Positions 21,510-51,267 are shown, counted from the stretch's first letter. The stretch is 64,000 nucleotides of DNA from Branchiostoma belcheri (GCF_001625305.1 NW_017804675.1:786578-850577), one strand, 5' to 3'. Translations and numbers: made by a program. The notes: generated by a model not told the origin, from the letters alone.

Positions 21510-22261
21510 ACCTTAACTAAGGACATATGCTTGTAAAAATGAACACGTAAAGTGTACAAACCTCACAGCTCATGGCTCAAAACACCCGACCCCAAATACA
21601 GAACCAAGGATTTGCTTATACTTCATTGATCTGTGAGCCAAAATGAAAATTTGTTCCTGGTTGGTCAGTCAAAAAAAAAGACCCTATAATCCAGATGGCC
21701 AGCAAAATGGTGATTCAATCTTGTCTGTGATTGGTCTCCAGAAAAAATCTTTGTCCTGATTGGTCAAATGCATTCACATCCTAATCTCTGATTGGACAGC
21801 TGACAAATATAATTATTTCCGAGTACTGAAGAATCCTCTTTGTAAGAGGAGATCTCCCTGCTAAGAATGTTCTTACTCTCAAGAGTTGACTGTTTGTAAA
21901 TATATGCTGTATATGTTTTTGAATAAGGATAAAACCAAGAACTATCTGATTGTGTACATAAAGTAAGTAAATTGTGTGGCCAGAAATCTCTGCCAATATG
22001 TTGATAAAAATGTAAATGTAAAAGTGTTTCTCATGTGCCAAATGTGGCAAATTGTGTAACTGTCTCTTGACTTTAGAGATTTTAACTTGCTAAAAACTTT
22101 TCTACTAGATCGTAGAAATGGTAGTAAGCCATTGGTAGGTTTAAGACGTTGTGAGATAATGTTGAATAGTAAAGGAAAAAAGTAGAAATAGGTGTAGGTG
22201 TATACTTAAGACAAAAGAAATACAAGCATTAGAAAGGTAACATTTTTCAAAGCAGATGCAT

Positions 22262-22475
22262 AATGTTAAACCTCAGGTGGTCTAGCCTAACAAACTAGTG
22301 CTCTGTTTATTCTTACTCAAACACATTCATGTGTATGGTAACCAGTCCCTCCAACTCTGTCCTGCCACTTGCTACATAATGTAACCCGATACCACAGGGT
22401 GTCTGCTACAGCACCAGTGTTTTTGGAGAAGATACTTAGCAAAAAGGATGTGTTTTCCTTCTGCGAAGGTTAACG
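22262..22475 (+). repeat. R1 dispersed repeat, copy in plus 3' UTR
   Basis: GTCTAGCCTAACAAACTAGT, GCTCTGTTTATTCTTACTC, the core CTGCCACTTGCTACATAATG, and a tail with TTCCTTCTGCGAAGG. The most complete copy seen. Confidence 0.85.
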
Positions 22476-22672
22476 TAATAATACAGATATCATGTGGTCT
22501 GAAGCAACCTCAGAGTTGTTATATAGATTACACTGTACACATGTTCATCTATTAATAGTAAGTAGGACTGGTAAAATAGAAGTACAGGTTGTCTGTTGAC
22601 ATACAGACTTTGTGAATATATTTGTAAGTTTCTTGTAGAAACTTAATTATGAGTATTGTGAAGAAAATGTGT

Positions 22673-22873
22673 GGCCACACCAATTTATTGTTTTTCAGAT
22701 TCAGAAGACAATTTTAAGATTACTTAATCATGAAAACAAAACATGAGTGTATTCACTCCTTGAAATTGGGTGTACCAAAGTAGAAAGTTTTCCTCCCAGC
22801 CCTCTGTTTTGATGTAGCTATGTATTATATTTTCTGTTAAGATGTTCCAAAACCGAGAAAATATGGTGTGGCC
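22673..22873. mobile_element. GGCCACACC-type MITE, short copy in plus 3' UTR
   Basis: Termini GGCCACACCAATTTATTG and CAAAACCGAGAAAATATGG followed by TGTGGCC. Internally diverged from copies 1 and 2. Confidence 0.7.
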
Positions 22874-23299
22874 TTCTCACAAGTTAGTGGGTGAATATGG
22901 TGTTTGTAATCTGCAATTCTTTTACATCTGATGTTGTCAGAATCTCTGCAATGCCGTGCTTGTACATATATGCAGCTGTGACGAAGCCAACTTCACGTAA
23001 TAATTGTGTGTGTTAATTAATATACAGAAAGATGTGGTAGTCTAGAAACTTGAGAAGTTATGAAATATCTAATGTTAACGGATGTAAGGTTTGTATTGAT
23101 ATAAGTGAGGGTAAAAACCTAATGTACATAATATGAGCATGTTATGTGTGTACAGAGGTAATTAAGAATTTGTTTGTACATATTATTCTTAGGATATTTT
23201 TTGTCAGATTTTTTGTGGCAGTAGCATTTAAATGCCAGAATGAAATTCAGTAGCTGTGTTCTCTTTCGTCCTCTCTTCTTGCCTATATCTAACTTATTG

Positions 23300-23305
23300 A
23301 ATAAA
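23300..23305 (+). promoter_or_regulatory. Poly(A) signal of plus-strand Eph gene
   Basis: AATAAA in the context TTATTGAATAAAGAATAC, followed about 15-45 bases later by T- and GT-rich sequence (CTTTTCC, TGTTTCTTTGTGTTA). It is the canonical signal I favour for the end of the plus-strand gene. Confidence 0.6.
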
Positions 23306-23398
23306 GAATACTTTTCCATGATCTCTGCCTGTTTCTTTGTGTTATTTACTGAGTGTGTGATTTCAGACTTCTGGGATTCAAAGTGTTTTGGGCTTTTG

Positions 23399-23471
23399 GG
23401 CCCTTTTCCCACTTGGATAGAATTGTTCAGTGTTTCAATCTGGACAATTCTATCCAAGTTGGAAAAGGGCC
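23399..23471. repeat. Hairpin between the two poly(A) sites
   Basis: Arms of about 28 bases (GGCCCTTTTCCCACTTGGAT and its near-complement ending CCAAGTTGGAAAAGGGCC) around a 17-base loop. It lies about 95 bases past the plus-strand AATAAA and 310 bases past the minus-strand one. Confidence 0.7.
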
Positions 23472-23579
23472 TTTGAGTGTATTGGTACTGTGTATGATAT
23501 GATTGGTATTGCACCACTCCCTGAATTCCTCCACATACTACTACGCACTTCCACCCAGCACCTTCAAGCTTGCACGTCC

Positions 23580-23700
23580 CATCAACTGTCCAAATCCCCT
23601 CCTACCCTCCATATCCCCTCCCAACCCCCATATCCCCTTAAACTGTCCAAATCACCTACCACCCTCCATACCCCCCCCACCCCCACCCCAACTGTCCTAG
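23580..23700 (-). promoter_or_regulatory. G-rich tract downstream of minus-strand poly(A) site
   Basis: The plus strand is a run of C clusters (for example CCCCCCCCACCCCCACCCC near 23672), so the minus-strand transcript would be G-rich here, 65-185 bases beyond its cleavage site. G-rich pause elements downstream of poly(A) sites promote termination in animals; that role here is inference. Confidence 0.35.
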
Positions 23701-23784
23701 AAGCACAAAAGTCAGCCACCCCAAAATCAAGAAGTACCCAAAAGTTACACACGAATTGACAAAGCCACAGTTCGGATAGAAAAC

Positions 23785-23790
23785 TTTATT
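23785..23790 (-). promoter_or_regulatory. Poly(A) signal of minus-strand Eph gene
   Basis: TTTATT on the plus strand gives AATAAA on the minus strand, about 2.17 kb past the minus-strand stop codon. It mirrors the plus-strand signal and places the two 3' ends about 480 bases apart. Confidence 0.55.
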
Positions 23791-24022
23791 CTCCATTTAT
23801 AAGTGTACAATTCTGTACAGAACAGAGGAATCATGATTCCTCACGAGAAGTCAGCAAAACATGCACGCTCTTTTATAAATTACATCTTTTTTTTTAATCA
23901 TTACATTTACATTGATGTTCCATCAAAAATATATCGACGATTCTTTGGCCACAAGGCTTAAGTTTGAAAAGTACACAGCGAGAAGTTTAAGTTCCACAAT
24001 ACTTGGCTAAATACGTTACTTA

Positions 24023-24300
24023 GGCCACACCAATTTAATTTGTTGGTTCTCGGATTCGCCTCTTGGTTTTCTGATTGGCAAAGAAACAACAAGTGAGAAA
24101 AGTCATTTTCCTCCTAGTTGTTACAGTTTTTCTATCTGTCAATGCAGTAAGTTCAAAATTCATTGTTTAAATATTATCCAGCCTTTTGTGTAGACTTCAT
24201 GGCTCCTATTGTAGCATTTGGGGCTATAATAGGATGCCTAGACCTGCTTTTATTTTTTTCTGAAAATATCTGAGAACCAACAAATTAAATTGGTGTGGCC
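24023..24300. mobile_element. GGCCACACC-type MITE, copy 3 in minus 3' UTR
   Basis: Inverted termini as in 5530-5904, internal sequence in the opposite orientation to that copy. TAAATACGTTACT occurs directly before (24008-24020) and after (24301-24313). Confidence 0.85.
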
Positions 24301-25959
24301 TAAATACGTTACTGACATACAAGCGAAGCTACGGGCACATTTTTTAATGCCCTACAGGGAAAATTATGCGTGTCAAATCATTAAACCAAAGTAGTGACCA
24401 AAATAAATAGTGCGCAAAAACAATATATACAGTAGACAAGACTTCACAATAAATAATAAGGCTATCACCTAGCATCAAAACGGAATAGAAATCTTTACTT
24501 TTTCGGAAAGAAATATTGAGAGCAAACTTGCCACTGATAAAACACTTGGATTAGCTTCATTTTACACAGCCATATAATCTCCAGAAATATTTCCTCAAGT
24601 GCATAAGTAGTTTTTAGTTAAGCACCTTTTTTTCAATTTACATCATTTAAACTGTCTATCTCTGTTCATTACACTGAATATGAACTCAAAAATTCTGCTG
24701 TTGGAAAATATATTCAGTGGACTGTATGTGTGTTAACAACATATTTCTCTCCTTACTATCTACAGATTTCATAAACGTTCTTTGCATTTACAGAGAATAC
24801 AGTACATTGTGGCACTCCTGACTAGTACTTCATTTTGATATAATTTTAATTAGTCACCATGGAAACAGGCTAATTAGGATGCTGTTTCCTAATAAGGTGG
24901 TCAGTAATAAACCATTTTTGTGATGTTTCTATAATTAATGCCAATTAGAGCAAAATAATTAACAAAAATGTTGTTAGGAAATTGCAGCGCCAGATGTTGT
25001 CATGGTTTTCCGTACAACTGCCGATGTGTTAAATTTTCGGCAGGCAGCCCTTCAAATTTCATCTTTCTCACATAAATGCAACTCTGATGAACATATTTAC
25101 ATATTAGGGACATAATCTAGTTACCATAGTAATAATTGATTGACATGTGCAATTATAATCTTTAATTAAGCAGCTTATCTTAAAACAAACGACTAAAAAA
25201 CACAACAACAGCACAAATTCACCAGAATTCCTAAACAAACTAAACCGAACTGCTGTATACTTGTGACGGCACACGTGATTGGCTACAACACTTAACTGTA
25301 TTTCAAAATCAACCAATCGTGAGACACAGTGCAGAGTATGTGCAGTGAATACTTATCAAGGCTGTATAGTGAATGTACAAAATGTCTCTTTCTCTACTCG
25401 GAGCTGTTGCCGACAGCTCTAGTCACAAAACTACCTTCCTCAAATCCACGGAGAATTTAACACGTCCTACATCTGAGTTGTGTGTGGTGAGAAAGAGAAT
25501 CTTTCCACGCACACACAGATACACAAACTCAAGAGTCAAATGTTTGCATCAGTTAGTCATACATAGTTGTATTCCTCATTTCTTGCTGTCATGGTGCCCT
25601 TCTCTTGCACTTTAACTGCATTTTTCTTCTTTCCCCTTCAATAGTACGTTAAATTTTGTATCTTTCCAGCGTTCCCCCGTCCGAAATTGCAACATTTTAA
25701 GTAGCAGCATCGTTGCATCATCGGTTACCCAGCATGCCTCAGCCTTCCCACGATGCACTGCATCCCGGGAGCAGCGGAGTCCCGCCACCACCTTCCCATC
25801 ATGCTTTGCGTCACGAGGCCCGCTAGGCCACTTCATGGTCCCAAGATTCTTTGTGCGTGAACGGCACTTTTTAAGGTCGAGGGGTGACCTTGACCCCTGA
25901 CCTTCGACCCTGCCACTGTGTCAAACAATGGGCAAAGGATCCTGGGAACGTGAACTGGT

Positions 25960-42747
<16,788 letters not shown>

Positions 42748-44858
42748 CTGCAGAATAAACGACAAGAAAGGAGAATATCTCTTTAATGAAAATGTCACAA
42801 GTCGTACAGTCAGACATTGTTCATTCATTCAGAAATGCCAGGTTTGGAATGATTCTTTTATTGGCTAAACGAACGTTCCGATATTTCAATTTCTCCAAGA
42901 TTGGACCTGCCAACACACGGTTTTCAAGTGTCAAGAGAAAATGTCAGACTTCGTTTATCTAAAACTTCAGCAACTTAGACAGAAAGCCTGGTGAGAAATA
43001 TACTGGGCATTTTCAGCACACTTCCTTTTTAAAAAAGTTGAAAATGCTTCTCGACACAGTCTGAAAAGTTTCTGAATCTTGGAGTTTCCAGTATTTCCAG
43101 TACATTAATCAATTCTGGGATTCAATTCTCACATGACTGAAGGTCATAGTAAATCTCCCAAGGTCATCTACCTACTCCCTGAGGGACTAAACCACCAAGC
43201 TCGGTCTTCCCCTTTTGACATAACCATTAAAGTTACCGCACACGCGGCTCCCTCTCCTAAACCTCTTTTATTACAGGAGATACGGGCACAGGTGGTATCT
43301 CACGCACAACAACTGTTGCCGCGCCTTTTCCAAGCCCGGCGAACCGTTTTCAATTTACTCAACAAGTCTACCCTGTAACGAAGAGGCTAGACTCGAAAGG
43401 GCAGGTTATTTACGACTCGAGACGGGTGGCATTTTGCCTCTGTTCTCAGCCAAAGATTACATATCGTATAACCAGTGATACTATCAGGTAAACCTGCAAT
43501 GCATGTAGTTGTATATTACATGTATGTGATTGTAAACCCTGCATCAATTCAGCGCTATAAAAGGCTGCGATTGCACGGGTAATGTTTGACAAAGAAATTA
43601 TCTATTTCATTATTATATTATTACTAATAGTTGTGGCTACAAGAACGATTTTGTTTACATTGTCATCATGCACAGATACATGTTAATGTATGACACTACC
43701 ATTGAAGACAAAACATGGAATTATGTTGTCATATTAAACAGAAATGTAAAGCAAAATAAAGCAGCTGTCGTAATGTTATCAAGAGCAAGGATCAATTATT
43801 GGGCTTGTCTCGTGTGTTCTCTCTTACACTGAGCACAACACATAAGAATTATTTCTATTACAACTCAAAAATATTTATGGGACTACTACCTATACACAAA
43901 CGTATTTTATTAATGCAATATAAGTTTTTTTTTCTTTGTAAAAACAGCCTAGTAGCCTTTCCTACAAAGATCACTGATACAGATGTTATCAGAGCCCTTT
44001 TGGCTGTTTCTATGCTATTTTACCATTGTACACCCCTCCTTTGAAGCTAGGGGTGTGAAATCAGCAAATGTGCCACAAAATCGGTGAAAGTAGGTTTTCT
44101 GTCTCTAGAAATAAATCAGTCCCTTGTTATGCAGAGCTAGTCCCTCCCCTCTTGAAGAAAACAAATTCATGAGTCGAAAAATGTGCTTTCAATTACAAAA
44201 CAACTGTTATCATAACTCATAAACAGGATATGTTTTTGTTGCTTTTTTGTTTCTCTTTTGTTTTGTTGTGATACAGACACTAAAGATCCTGTTAGTATAA
44301 GCACACTGCACATATGTTTGATACAGATTGAGATGTCACAATGCCTGTCACACTAAATAGAGACATCACTAGGCAAAAATGAAGACATCACTATTCAGAA
44401 ACCACTAGGCAACACTATTCAGGACAAATCGCGAAATTACAGGTTTCGCATTGAGTGAGTTGTCATTCGAACCTCAATAGTTTGACTGATTTGACTTTTA
44501 AACACTCCATTGTGTGCAAAGTGGTACTACAACATAGGGGGCATCGCTATACAAGGTGACTTATGGCAGACCGTTTCCATCACCATATGGCCGAATATGA
44601 TGCCAGTTTTCCTGCTGTTACGACAATCCCTGACCCCATTCCTGCACTCCTCGGGCATTTCAAAACCCACTAAACAATCTCTGCAAAAAGAAGCCGATAA
44701 AACAAGATAAAACAGGAGGATCCATCGGCAGATGTTCGGCGGGTCCACTCTAGGATAGCCCGTGGCCAGTTAGGTTATTGATTGAGCGGTCTGTCTAATG
44801 GAAATGTCTTTGTCCTGGAGGTTAGAGGAAGGTGGCAAGCCTCCCCACAGTGGCAAAG
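42748..44858 (-). other. Non-coding, probable long intron of minus Eph gene
   Basis: AT-rich with no exon signal, apart from a moderately CpG-rich stretch at 43180-43440 without domain matches. Confidence 0.5.
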
Positions 44859-45229
44859 CAGGGCTCGAAATTAAAGGTGGTCCAATGGCCAATGACCACT
44901 AAAATTTAGGCTGGGACAACTAAAAACACATTTTGCGACATTTTTGGGACAATGGAAAAATAATCAACATCAGAATGGCAGCCCTTCTTTTGTTTATCAG
45001 ACACATGTCCCGGCTTTTGGCTCCAGAAAACACCCCTGAATTTCCTGTCTACGCAATTATAGTGCGCCTGGGAGTGAACAGAAGCAAAATAAAGTTGACT
45101 TCAAGTTGAAATCATACAATACTTCCCGAAAAAACAGATTGGGACAGTTCATCCTCACTTCGGGACAATCAAAATTTATTTTTGGGACAGTGCTGGGACA
45201 ATAGGAAGAAAAGCTAATTTCGAGCCCTG
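44859..45229. mobile_element. MITE with CAGGGCTCGAAATTA termini
   Basis: 371 bp; ends CAGGGCTCGAAATTA and TAATTTCGAGCCCTG. Flanked by two related copies of GGAAGGTGGCA(A/G)GCCTCC, so it sits at a host tandem duplication. No clear target duplication. Confidence 0.75.
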
Positions 45230-45589
45230 TTATAGGAAGGTGGCAGGCCTCCCTACAGAGGCAAGGCTGTCAGGTTGAGAGAGGAGCGGGTGACAGATGC
45301 AGCTACTGAGCCTTATCTGGACCACAGGACAGTTCTATTCATCATACAGGGTTTACAACAGGCTGCTTTTCACTAATGGCACCGAGTAAAAGACTTAATC
45401 TTGTGATGGGTTGGTAGGTACTGTGGGGGACTGGGGAGAATGGACTGTGTGTGTTGAGGAATGGGGCAATAAGCGAGGCTGTTTCGCGCAGTTTGAGTCG
45501 AATCAAACGGCGAGAGTGAAATACCGTAGGGTCAGGTGTGCCGCCTCGCACAATCATTCTACTGAATGGGTCTACGGTACAATATAATG

Positions 45590-45800
45590 ACTCGGAAATA
45601 TCATTCTTACAAAGCTTTTGAACAATTTTGTACTGAAAATCACTGTTTTTCAATTGGGAAATATTCTTAGGAAACTATTCAAGACATTTTGTACTGAAAA
45701 TCACTTTGATTAGGGAATATCATTCTTACAAAGCTTGTCAATGTATTTTATATTGAAAATCACAGTTTGACAATGAAATATTCTTGGAAAGCTTCTCAAT
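45590..45800. repeat. Tandem ~65-bp units
   Basis: Repeats of AATATCATTCTTACAAAGCT and TTTGTACTGAAAATCAC, about four units. Confidence 0.8.
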
Positions 45801-46199
45801 ATATTTACTACTGATACTACTAGTCTGGTAGTACTTTTTCTTGTATAGCAAATGTACAAAATACATATACTGACAATATATGCAATTTTTTTAACATTCC
45901 AATTAAGCGAGAAAAATTACACTTAAATTTTCTTCCAGCTGTTGGTTACAATAATCAGTGCCTACCATCTGGTTTGTGCATCTTGATCCTTATCACCTTT
46001 TTCCATTGTTCCAAACAATCAAAATCTCGGGTAAAAAAACTCTGACATAATCCCCTCAATTTTTCTTCTGCAATATTGAAAATGTCTTTCAAAAATGCAG
46101 ACTGCAGATGGGTATTTCTACCACAGATAAAGCATGCCTCCAGCCTGACCCATACCTCACCCCTATGAAACCTAACCCCACCTGTCTCACGCCCCATTG

Positions 46200-46790
46200 G
46201 CTATTTTCATTCCACAAAAGCCGCTCCAGCAATGATGTCACCCTGCCAAAAAAAGCTTGCCATTCAGCTTTCCGAGAATATAATGGAGCGCCTGCTGACT
46301 TTATTAGCCACAAGCTGGCACCCTTTTCCGCGTTACGGAAAACGTGATTGTCTCCCACAATGGATAGTCTTTCAGGATGACGTTCACCACAGGAGTGCAG
46401 TGATCTCATCAAGGAACGCTGTTAATGAGGCAGAAATGCTTCAATCTAATTTCTGAGGCACTTCTTACGCCATTACAGTCCCTAATGAATGTTATAACGA
46501 CGGGGTGCGGATTATGATGGGAAAAATGCTGACGGTATGGTCGGTAATCGCTTTCGATGAGAAAAAATTTGATCAGCGCGATCGGTCCTTGCTGTGGACA
46601 TATCTTTTTACACCCTCTGACAATAATTGAAATGCCGCGCGTCGCTTGGTGGAGTATCAGGCATGTGGGGAGCAAAATTAACCCTCACTACCCCGAAGTC
46701 GGCATTCCTACGGCTTCAGCACTGTTTTGTCAACAAAAACGGCGACACCTCTGCCAAAAATCCTGTCCTGACTTCAGGGTGGCACAATTG
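46200..46790. other. CpG-rich block, possible regulatory DNA
   Basis: CpG-containing sequence with short open frames in many phases and no repeat structure; no exon fits. Weak evidence for a conserved element. Confidence 0.25.
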
Positions 46791-47199
46791 GTTATCAGTC
46801 TAACTCATCTACCGGTATCTCTATTTCATTCATACATTGTAAAGTACATGCATTAATATGCTTGTTGGTATCACTTGTAAAATGCAATGTTCATCACCGA
46901 AGCCACCCTAGATATTCATAGACTTACAAACAAACAAAAAACAGGGGAAAAAAAAGAAAACACAATCGAATACAGAGCTGTCTGATTTGATTTGGGGTAA
47001 TATTTAAGTTTTGCTTGCTTTTATATCACTTTCTACATGTAATAGCTTTGACATTACAACAAATCCCACATTTACATATCAGATTTTACACCTTCAACAG
47101 GTCATGACTACATTTTCAAACACCTTTGCAACAACCTTTGCAAGTAGATTAGATAAAAACCCAGTGTGTGATTCGCACCAAGTTTGATCTTCTCTTATC

Positions 47200-47380
47200 A
47201 CTGATTCTCACAAAACTACACAGAACTACTGTACAATAATCAGATACCAGGGGGCAAAAAGCACACGTGTTATACCCACCAAGTTTTTTTTTCTTATCAC
47301 TGATTCCAGCAAAACTACACAATACACTGTACTACTGCACAAAAATCAGATACCAGAGGGCAAAAAGCACATGTGTGAAA
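47200..47380. repeat. Tandem duplication, two ~100-bp units
   Basis: TATCACTGATTC, GCAAAACTACACA-like sequence, AATCAGATACCAG and GGGCAAAAAGCAC occur twice in order. 47400-47650 next to it is CpG-rich without features. Confidence 0.85.
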
Positions 47381-48297
47381 GAGGCAGACTCGTATCAGAG
47401 CTTGATAGCGAAGTTCTCGTGTGCCTTGGGGAGCAATCGCAGTCATTTGAGCGGCGGTGTTGTTAATACCGCCTATCTATGTGATGTTGGCTTAATGGCG
47501 GCATTATACCAACCCTTAATGACACTTGTAGCGTTAACGACTGGTATCGCACCAGTGTCTGCACATCAGGGGTAATGGCTGAGGCAATATCTCCGGTTAT
47601 ATACGGCCGAACGGTTTTATACGGCGGTGTCGTAATTTGGGACGGAGGTCAAGCCAACATCTGATGAGTTTTTCCTCCATCTTCATGCATTTATGAATAT
47701 ATGAGAATGTTATGAATACTGTATTCATATTAATGGCAAGTTTTAGCTTCATTTGTGTAAACTTAGAACTTAATAATATGGTAATACTTGGTGGCAAAGT
47801 CCAGCCTGTCATCTACAGCATTCTATCTACAATTTAATGTTTTGAAGATCACTTTGCTTAAATCTTTAGTTTTGGGTTCGTTTGTGTTAGCTTAGAACTT
47901 AGTGGCAAAGTCTAGCCTGGTATCTATAGCATATTAAGTTGAGTTAGCTCAAATCTTGAAGGGCACTTTTAAAAAGCTATTAAACACTGTTAAGGCATGT
48001 CAAACTCTTATCTTGTTTTTAGATCTCAAGTTAAGGAAATCTCCCTCTTTGCGGAACATCTGAAATATGGAAACACCAAAAGGAGGGAGAGGCAGTCTAC
48101 CCATAATCCCTCCCATTAGTCAGCTGACCCCTGACCTCGCTGAGTGGATCATATTTCAGTTCGGAGCTCCAGAATTCGCAAGGTCGTGACATGACACACA
48201 TGGTTTTGAACAAAAATGGTGTCAAGTTTTGCTGCAAATTCTTTCTGCAACAGAAACTGAGGTTTCTCACAGGTGTTCGCAGTAGAACTGAGATGTC

Positions 48298-48895
48298 ACA
48301 CAGGTGCTGTTTAATCATATATGGCTGGATCATGGTTCCGGCAAGTGTGCAGAATTTCAAAGCAATTATACCCTGATATTAAGCTTATATCAAATTCTTA
48401 AGGCCAGCTGTAGATCCATATGAATCTTTTTGAAAGGAAATTCATGTACTGTATTGTCCAAGGAAGCTATAAAATAAATTTAATGTGACTGACAGGTGTT
48501 CTTTAATCGTATATGGCTGGGTCAGGTTTGGGCAAGTGTGAAAAATTTCAAAGCAATTCTAACCTGGTATTACAAATGGTAGGATTATTATTGAATACTT
48601 TAGACCAGCTGTAGATCCATATGAATCTTTTCGAAAGGAAACTCCTGTACTGTATTGTCCACGGGAGCTATAAAATAAACTTGAGTGACTGTGTTCTTTA
48701 ATTGTACATAATGTACATGTATATTACTGGGTCATGGTTTGGGCAAATGTGCAAAATTTCAAAGCAATAATATACCCTGGTAATACAAGTGGTAAGATTA
48801 TATTAAATTCCTAAAGTCAGATATAGATCTCAGTATAAATCTTTTTATAATGAAATTCCTGTACTGGATTGACCAAGGGAGCTATAAAATAAACG
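48298..48895. repeat. Three tandem ~195-bp units
   Basis: Units have TTTAAT(C/T)GTA, TTTCAAAGCAAT, CAGCTGTAGATCCATATGAA and GAGCTATAAAATAAA in order; starts near 48298, 48491 and 48687. Confidence 0.9.
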
Positions 48896-49050
48896 CTCTC
48901 AACCATTCCATACACACGGGACTAGAACCCCTAACCTGGCCAACAATTCCGGCACCCTTGGGACTAGAACCCGTAACCTGCGCAGGTAAGGCAATGATGG
49001 TTAACTGCTCCCTTGCGAAGCAGACTGGATGGCTAAATCTGGTCGCAGAT
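48896..49050 (-). repeat. tRNA-derived SINE-like sequence
   Basis: On the minus strand TTACGGGTTCTAGTCCC resembles a Pol III B box, with GGGAGCAGTTAACCATC upstream; the B-box part occurs twice. Confidence 0.35.
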
Positions 49051-49424
49051 TAAACCGGAGACCTGTCCGAACCTCTAGCCAATCATTCAGACACCTGTTG
49101 GCGATTATCAGCTATTGGAGATAGAAATGCCTTCACCTGATGAAAGATCTGCCTGTATTTCTGCTAAATCGGTGGAATATGTTTTGGCATCCCGACAGCT
49201 TACTTCCTTCCCTCTCCAAGTGGGAGGTAGTTGAAGTGATGAAAGTTACAATCTAAGTTCAGATAACTCTGCAGTTTTTGGCTCGAGTTCATATTCCTTG
49301 TAAGCTAAGTCCCTGATATCACAAGTATCAGCTGCATTCACTTTAGAGGGGATCAATGTTACTAAAGCTAAGTTACTCATACACCAGTCCTACAGTATTG
49401 TTTCATAAAGACAAAAACATCCAA

Positions 49425-49590
49425 ATCTGTGTTCCTGGATACGCGGAGACTATCCAGAACGATTCTAACCCTAACCCATTCAGGCAAAGAACTAGACAGG
49501 CACAGTTCTGGACTATCCAGAACCGTGCCTGATCCTAACCCTAACCCATTCAGGCACAGAACTAGACAGATAGGCACGTTTCTGGAAGCA
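49425..49590. repeat. Tandem duplication containing telomere-like CTAACCCTAACCC
   Basis: Two ~85-bp units with ACTATCCAGAAC, TAACCCTAACCCATTCAGGC and GAACTAGACAG. Confidence 0.85.
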
Positions 49591-49679
49591 ATAAGTGGCA
49601 GGAGTCCAACACCATAACCTAGCATAAAGCCATCAGGACTAAACTGACAACCATTAGCAGTACATTTACGACATGGACA

Positions 49680-50060
49680 TGTCCCAGACAGCTGTAGCTA
49701 TGGCCCTGCAGTTTGGGTTCGTGCCAAGAGCACATTTACTTCCATGTACAACCATCAATCCCAAACTCAAGGACTATCTGCCTTCCTAAACAACGAACAA
49801 ATGCCCAGAAAGAGATTTTTGTACAAAATGTCTAGCACCTGGAATGATATGATTATGAAGCTGTAATTATTTTGTATACGGCCTTATGTTCAGTTGTGTT
49901 ACACTATAATTTCGCTTAATTGTTGTCAATGTATTTTTGTTTTGTATATTTCCCTGTGTGTCATGTTGTGTGTTAGGACAGACCACAGGAAGAATAGCTA
50001 CTGTCATGTACAAAATGTACATGTATGCTAAATGTGGATCCTAATACCCATAGTAATAAG
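49680..50060 (+). mobile_element. Possible non-LTR retrotransposon 3' end
   Basis: GACCACAGGAAGAATAGCTA about 70 bp before a GGATCCTAATA-type end; a short relative is at 40503-40530. No reverse transcriptase domain is seen. Speculative. Confidence 0.25.
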
Positions 50061-51267
50061 CTCTAACTCAAATCTACCCCCAACCCCATGCAGTTTGGGT
50101 CCTTGCCAGGATAGGAACACATCCACATCCATGTACCCCCCCCCCCCCCATCCATCTCCTTCCAACCACATGCCCAGCTTTCCCTGCACTAATTCCTTTC
50201 ACTGAAATTTATCCCTTAACAGCTGCTCAGTTAATTACTTTCACTTTCCCAGGCTAATGAAGTCTTCCTGAAATGGAAAGTCCTTCTTTAAGATGGATGG
50301 TGACCTTTGTATAAGGACAAGGCAGACCACACATGGCCTTATTAGTTCTTGAGGTGAAGTCTTAACTAGTGTAGAATTGAGATTTCGTGGATTTGCTAAA
50401 AGGGAGTCCTGTGCTCCCAGGAGTTTTGTGTGTGGAGTTTTTCTCACAGCTCAAATTTGGGGTGTTTTTGACTTCTTCAACTCTAAAGTCTGTTTCCTTT
50501 GATCAATCTGATGTACTCTACATTAGGCGGATTCTGTAACTTTTGTTTTGAGCATATATAAGAGGATATTGATTTAACCAATTTTAGGTTGACAATACAG
50601 ATTGAGAAAAGATTCCAAAAATTATGTGTGATTTTCCATGTTTGTTTTTATGAGTGCATTTTTTTCTTGACAATTTGCTGTGTTTATGAACAACTTAACA
50701 TGTTTGCCTAAAATTATCCTTTGGATACAAATTTTCAATAAAGATTCAATCAATTTGGCTACCAATTTTAACCTTTACAAGCAGAGAGTGATTCATATAT
50801 TCAGCAGCAAATTTGGGCCATTTCAGTCTTGACAACACAGAAATGATTCAACCGTAAAGTTAAAAGGGTTCAAGTAAGGAGCACATTGCTGCCCTGAATG
50901 CAATCTTTCTACTGATACGTGTGTTATAATGTCCTTGGCAAGCTGTGTTATTACATGAGCAAGAAATGGGGCACTCAGTGTGTTAAACTTAAATTATGTC
51001 TGTGAATATCAGTGTGTTAAACTTAAATTATGTCTGCAAAAATACCATAAAAATTGCTCTCAACGGTAGCAAACCGTGCCCTATATGTTATAGACCGTTC
51101 TCGAGTGAAAGGAAATTGGGAAAGATGCTGGAATGTCCGACCATCCCTGCCTCATATTGATGGATGTGATTACGGGTTATGTGGAGCTGCCGGATAAATA
51201 GAGCATGTCATAATAACGGGATATGATGCTTAACGTCGGTGTGCCTCTCCTGATGGTATTGAAGGGC

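Larger units (their letters stand above)
21510..23325 (+). other. 3' UTR of plus-strand Eph gene
   Basis: AT-rich sequence with no plausible exon between the stop and the AATAAA at 23300. It contains a copy of the R1 repeat (22262-22475) and a short GGCCACACC-type inverted-repeat element (22673-22873). The extent is inferred from the poly(A) signal only. Confidence 0.6.
23765..25959 (-). other. 3' UTR of minus-strand Eph gene
   Basis: AT-rich sequence with no plausible exon between the TAG at 25960-25962 and the minus-strand AATAAA at 23785. It contains a complete GGCCACACC-type inverted-repeat element at 24023-24300. The extent is inferred from the signal. Confidence 0.55.

Noticed and set aside
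49425-49590. Telomere remnant from CTAACCC repeats
   Set aside because: Only two short CTAACCCTAACCC tracts inside a local duplication; too little for an interstitial telomere.
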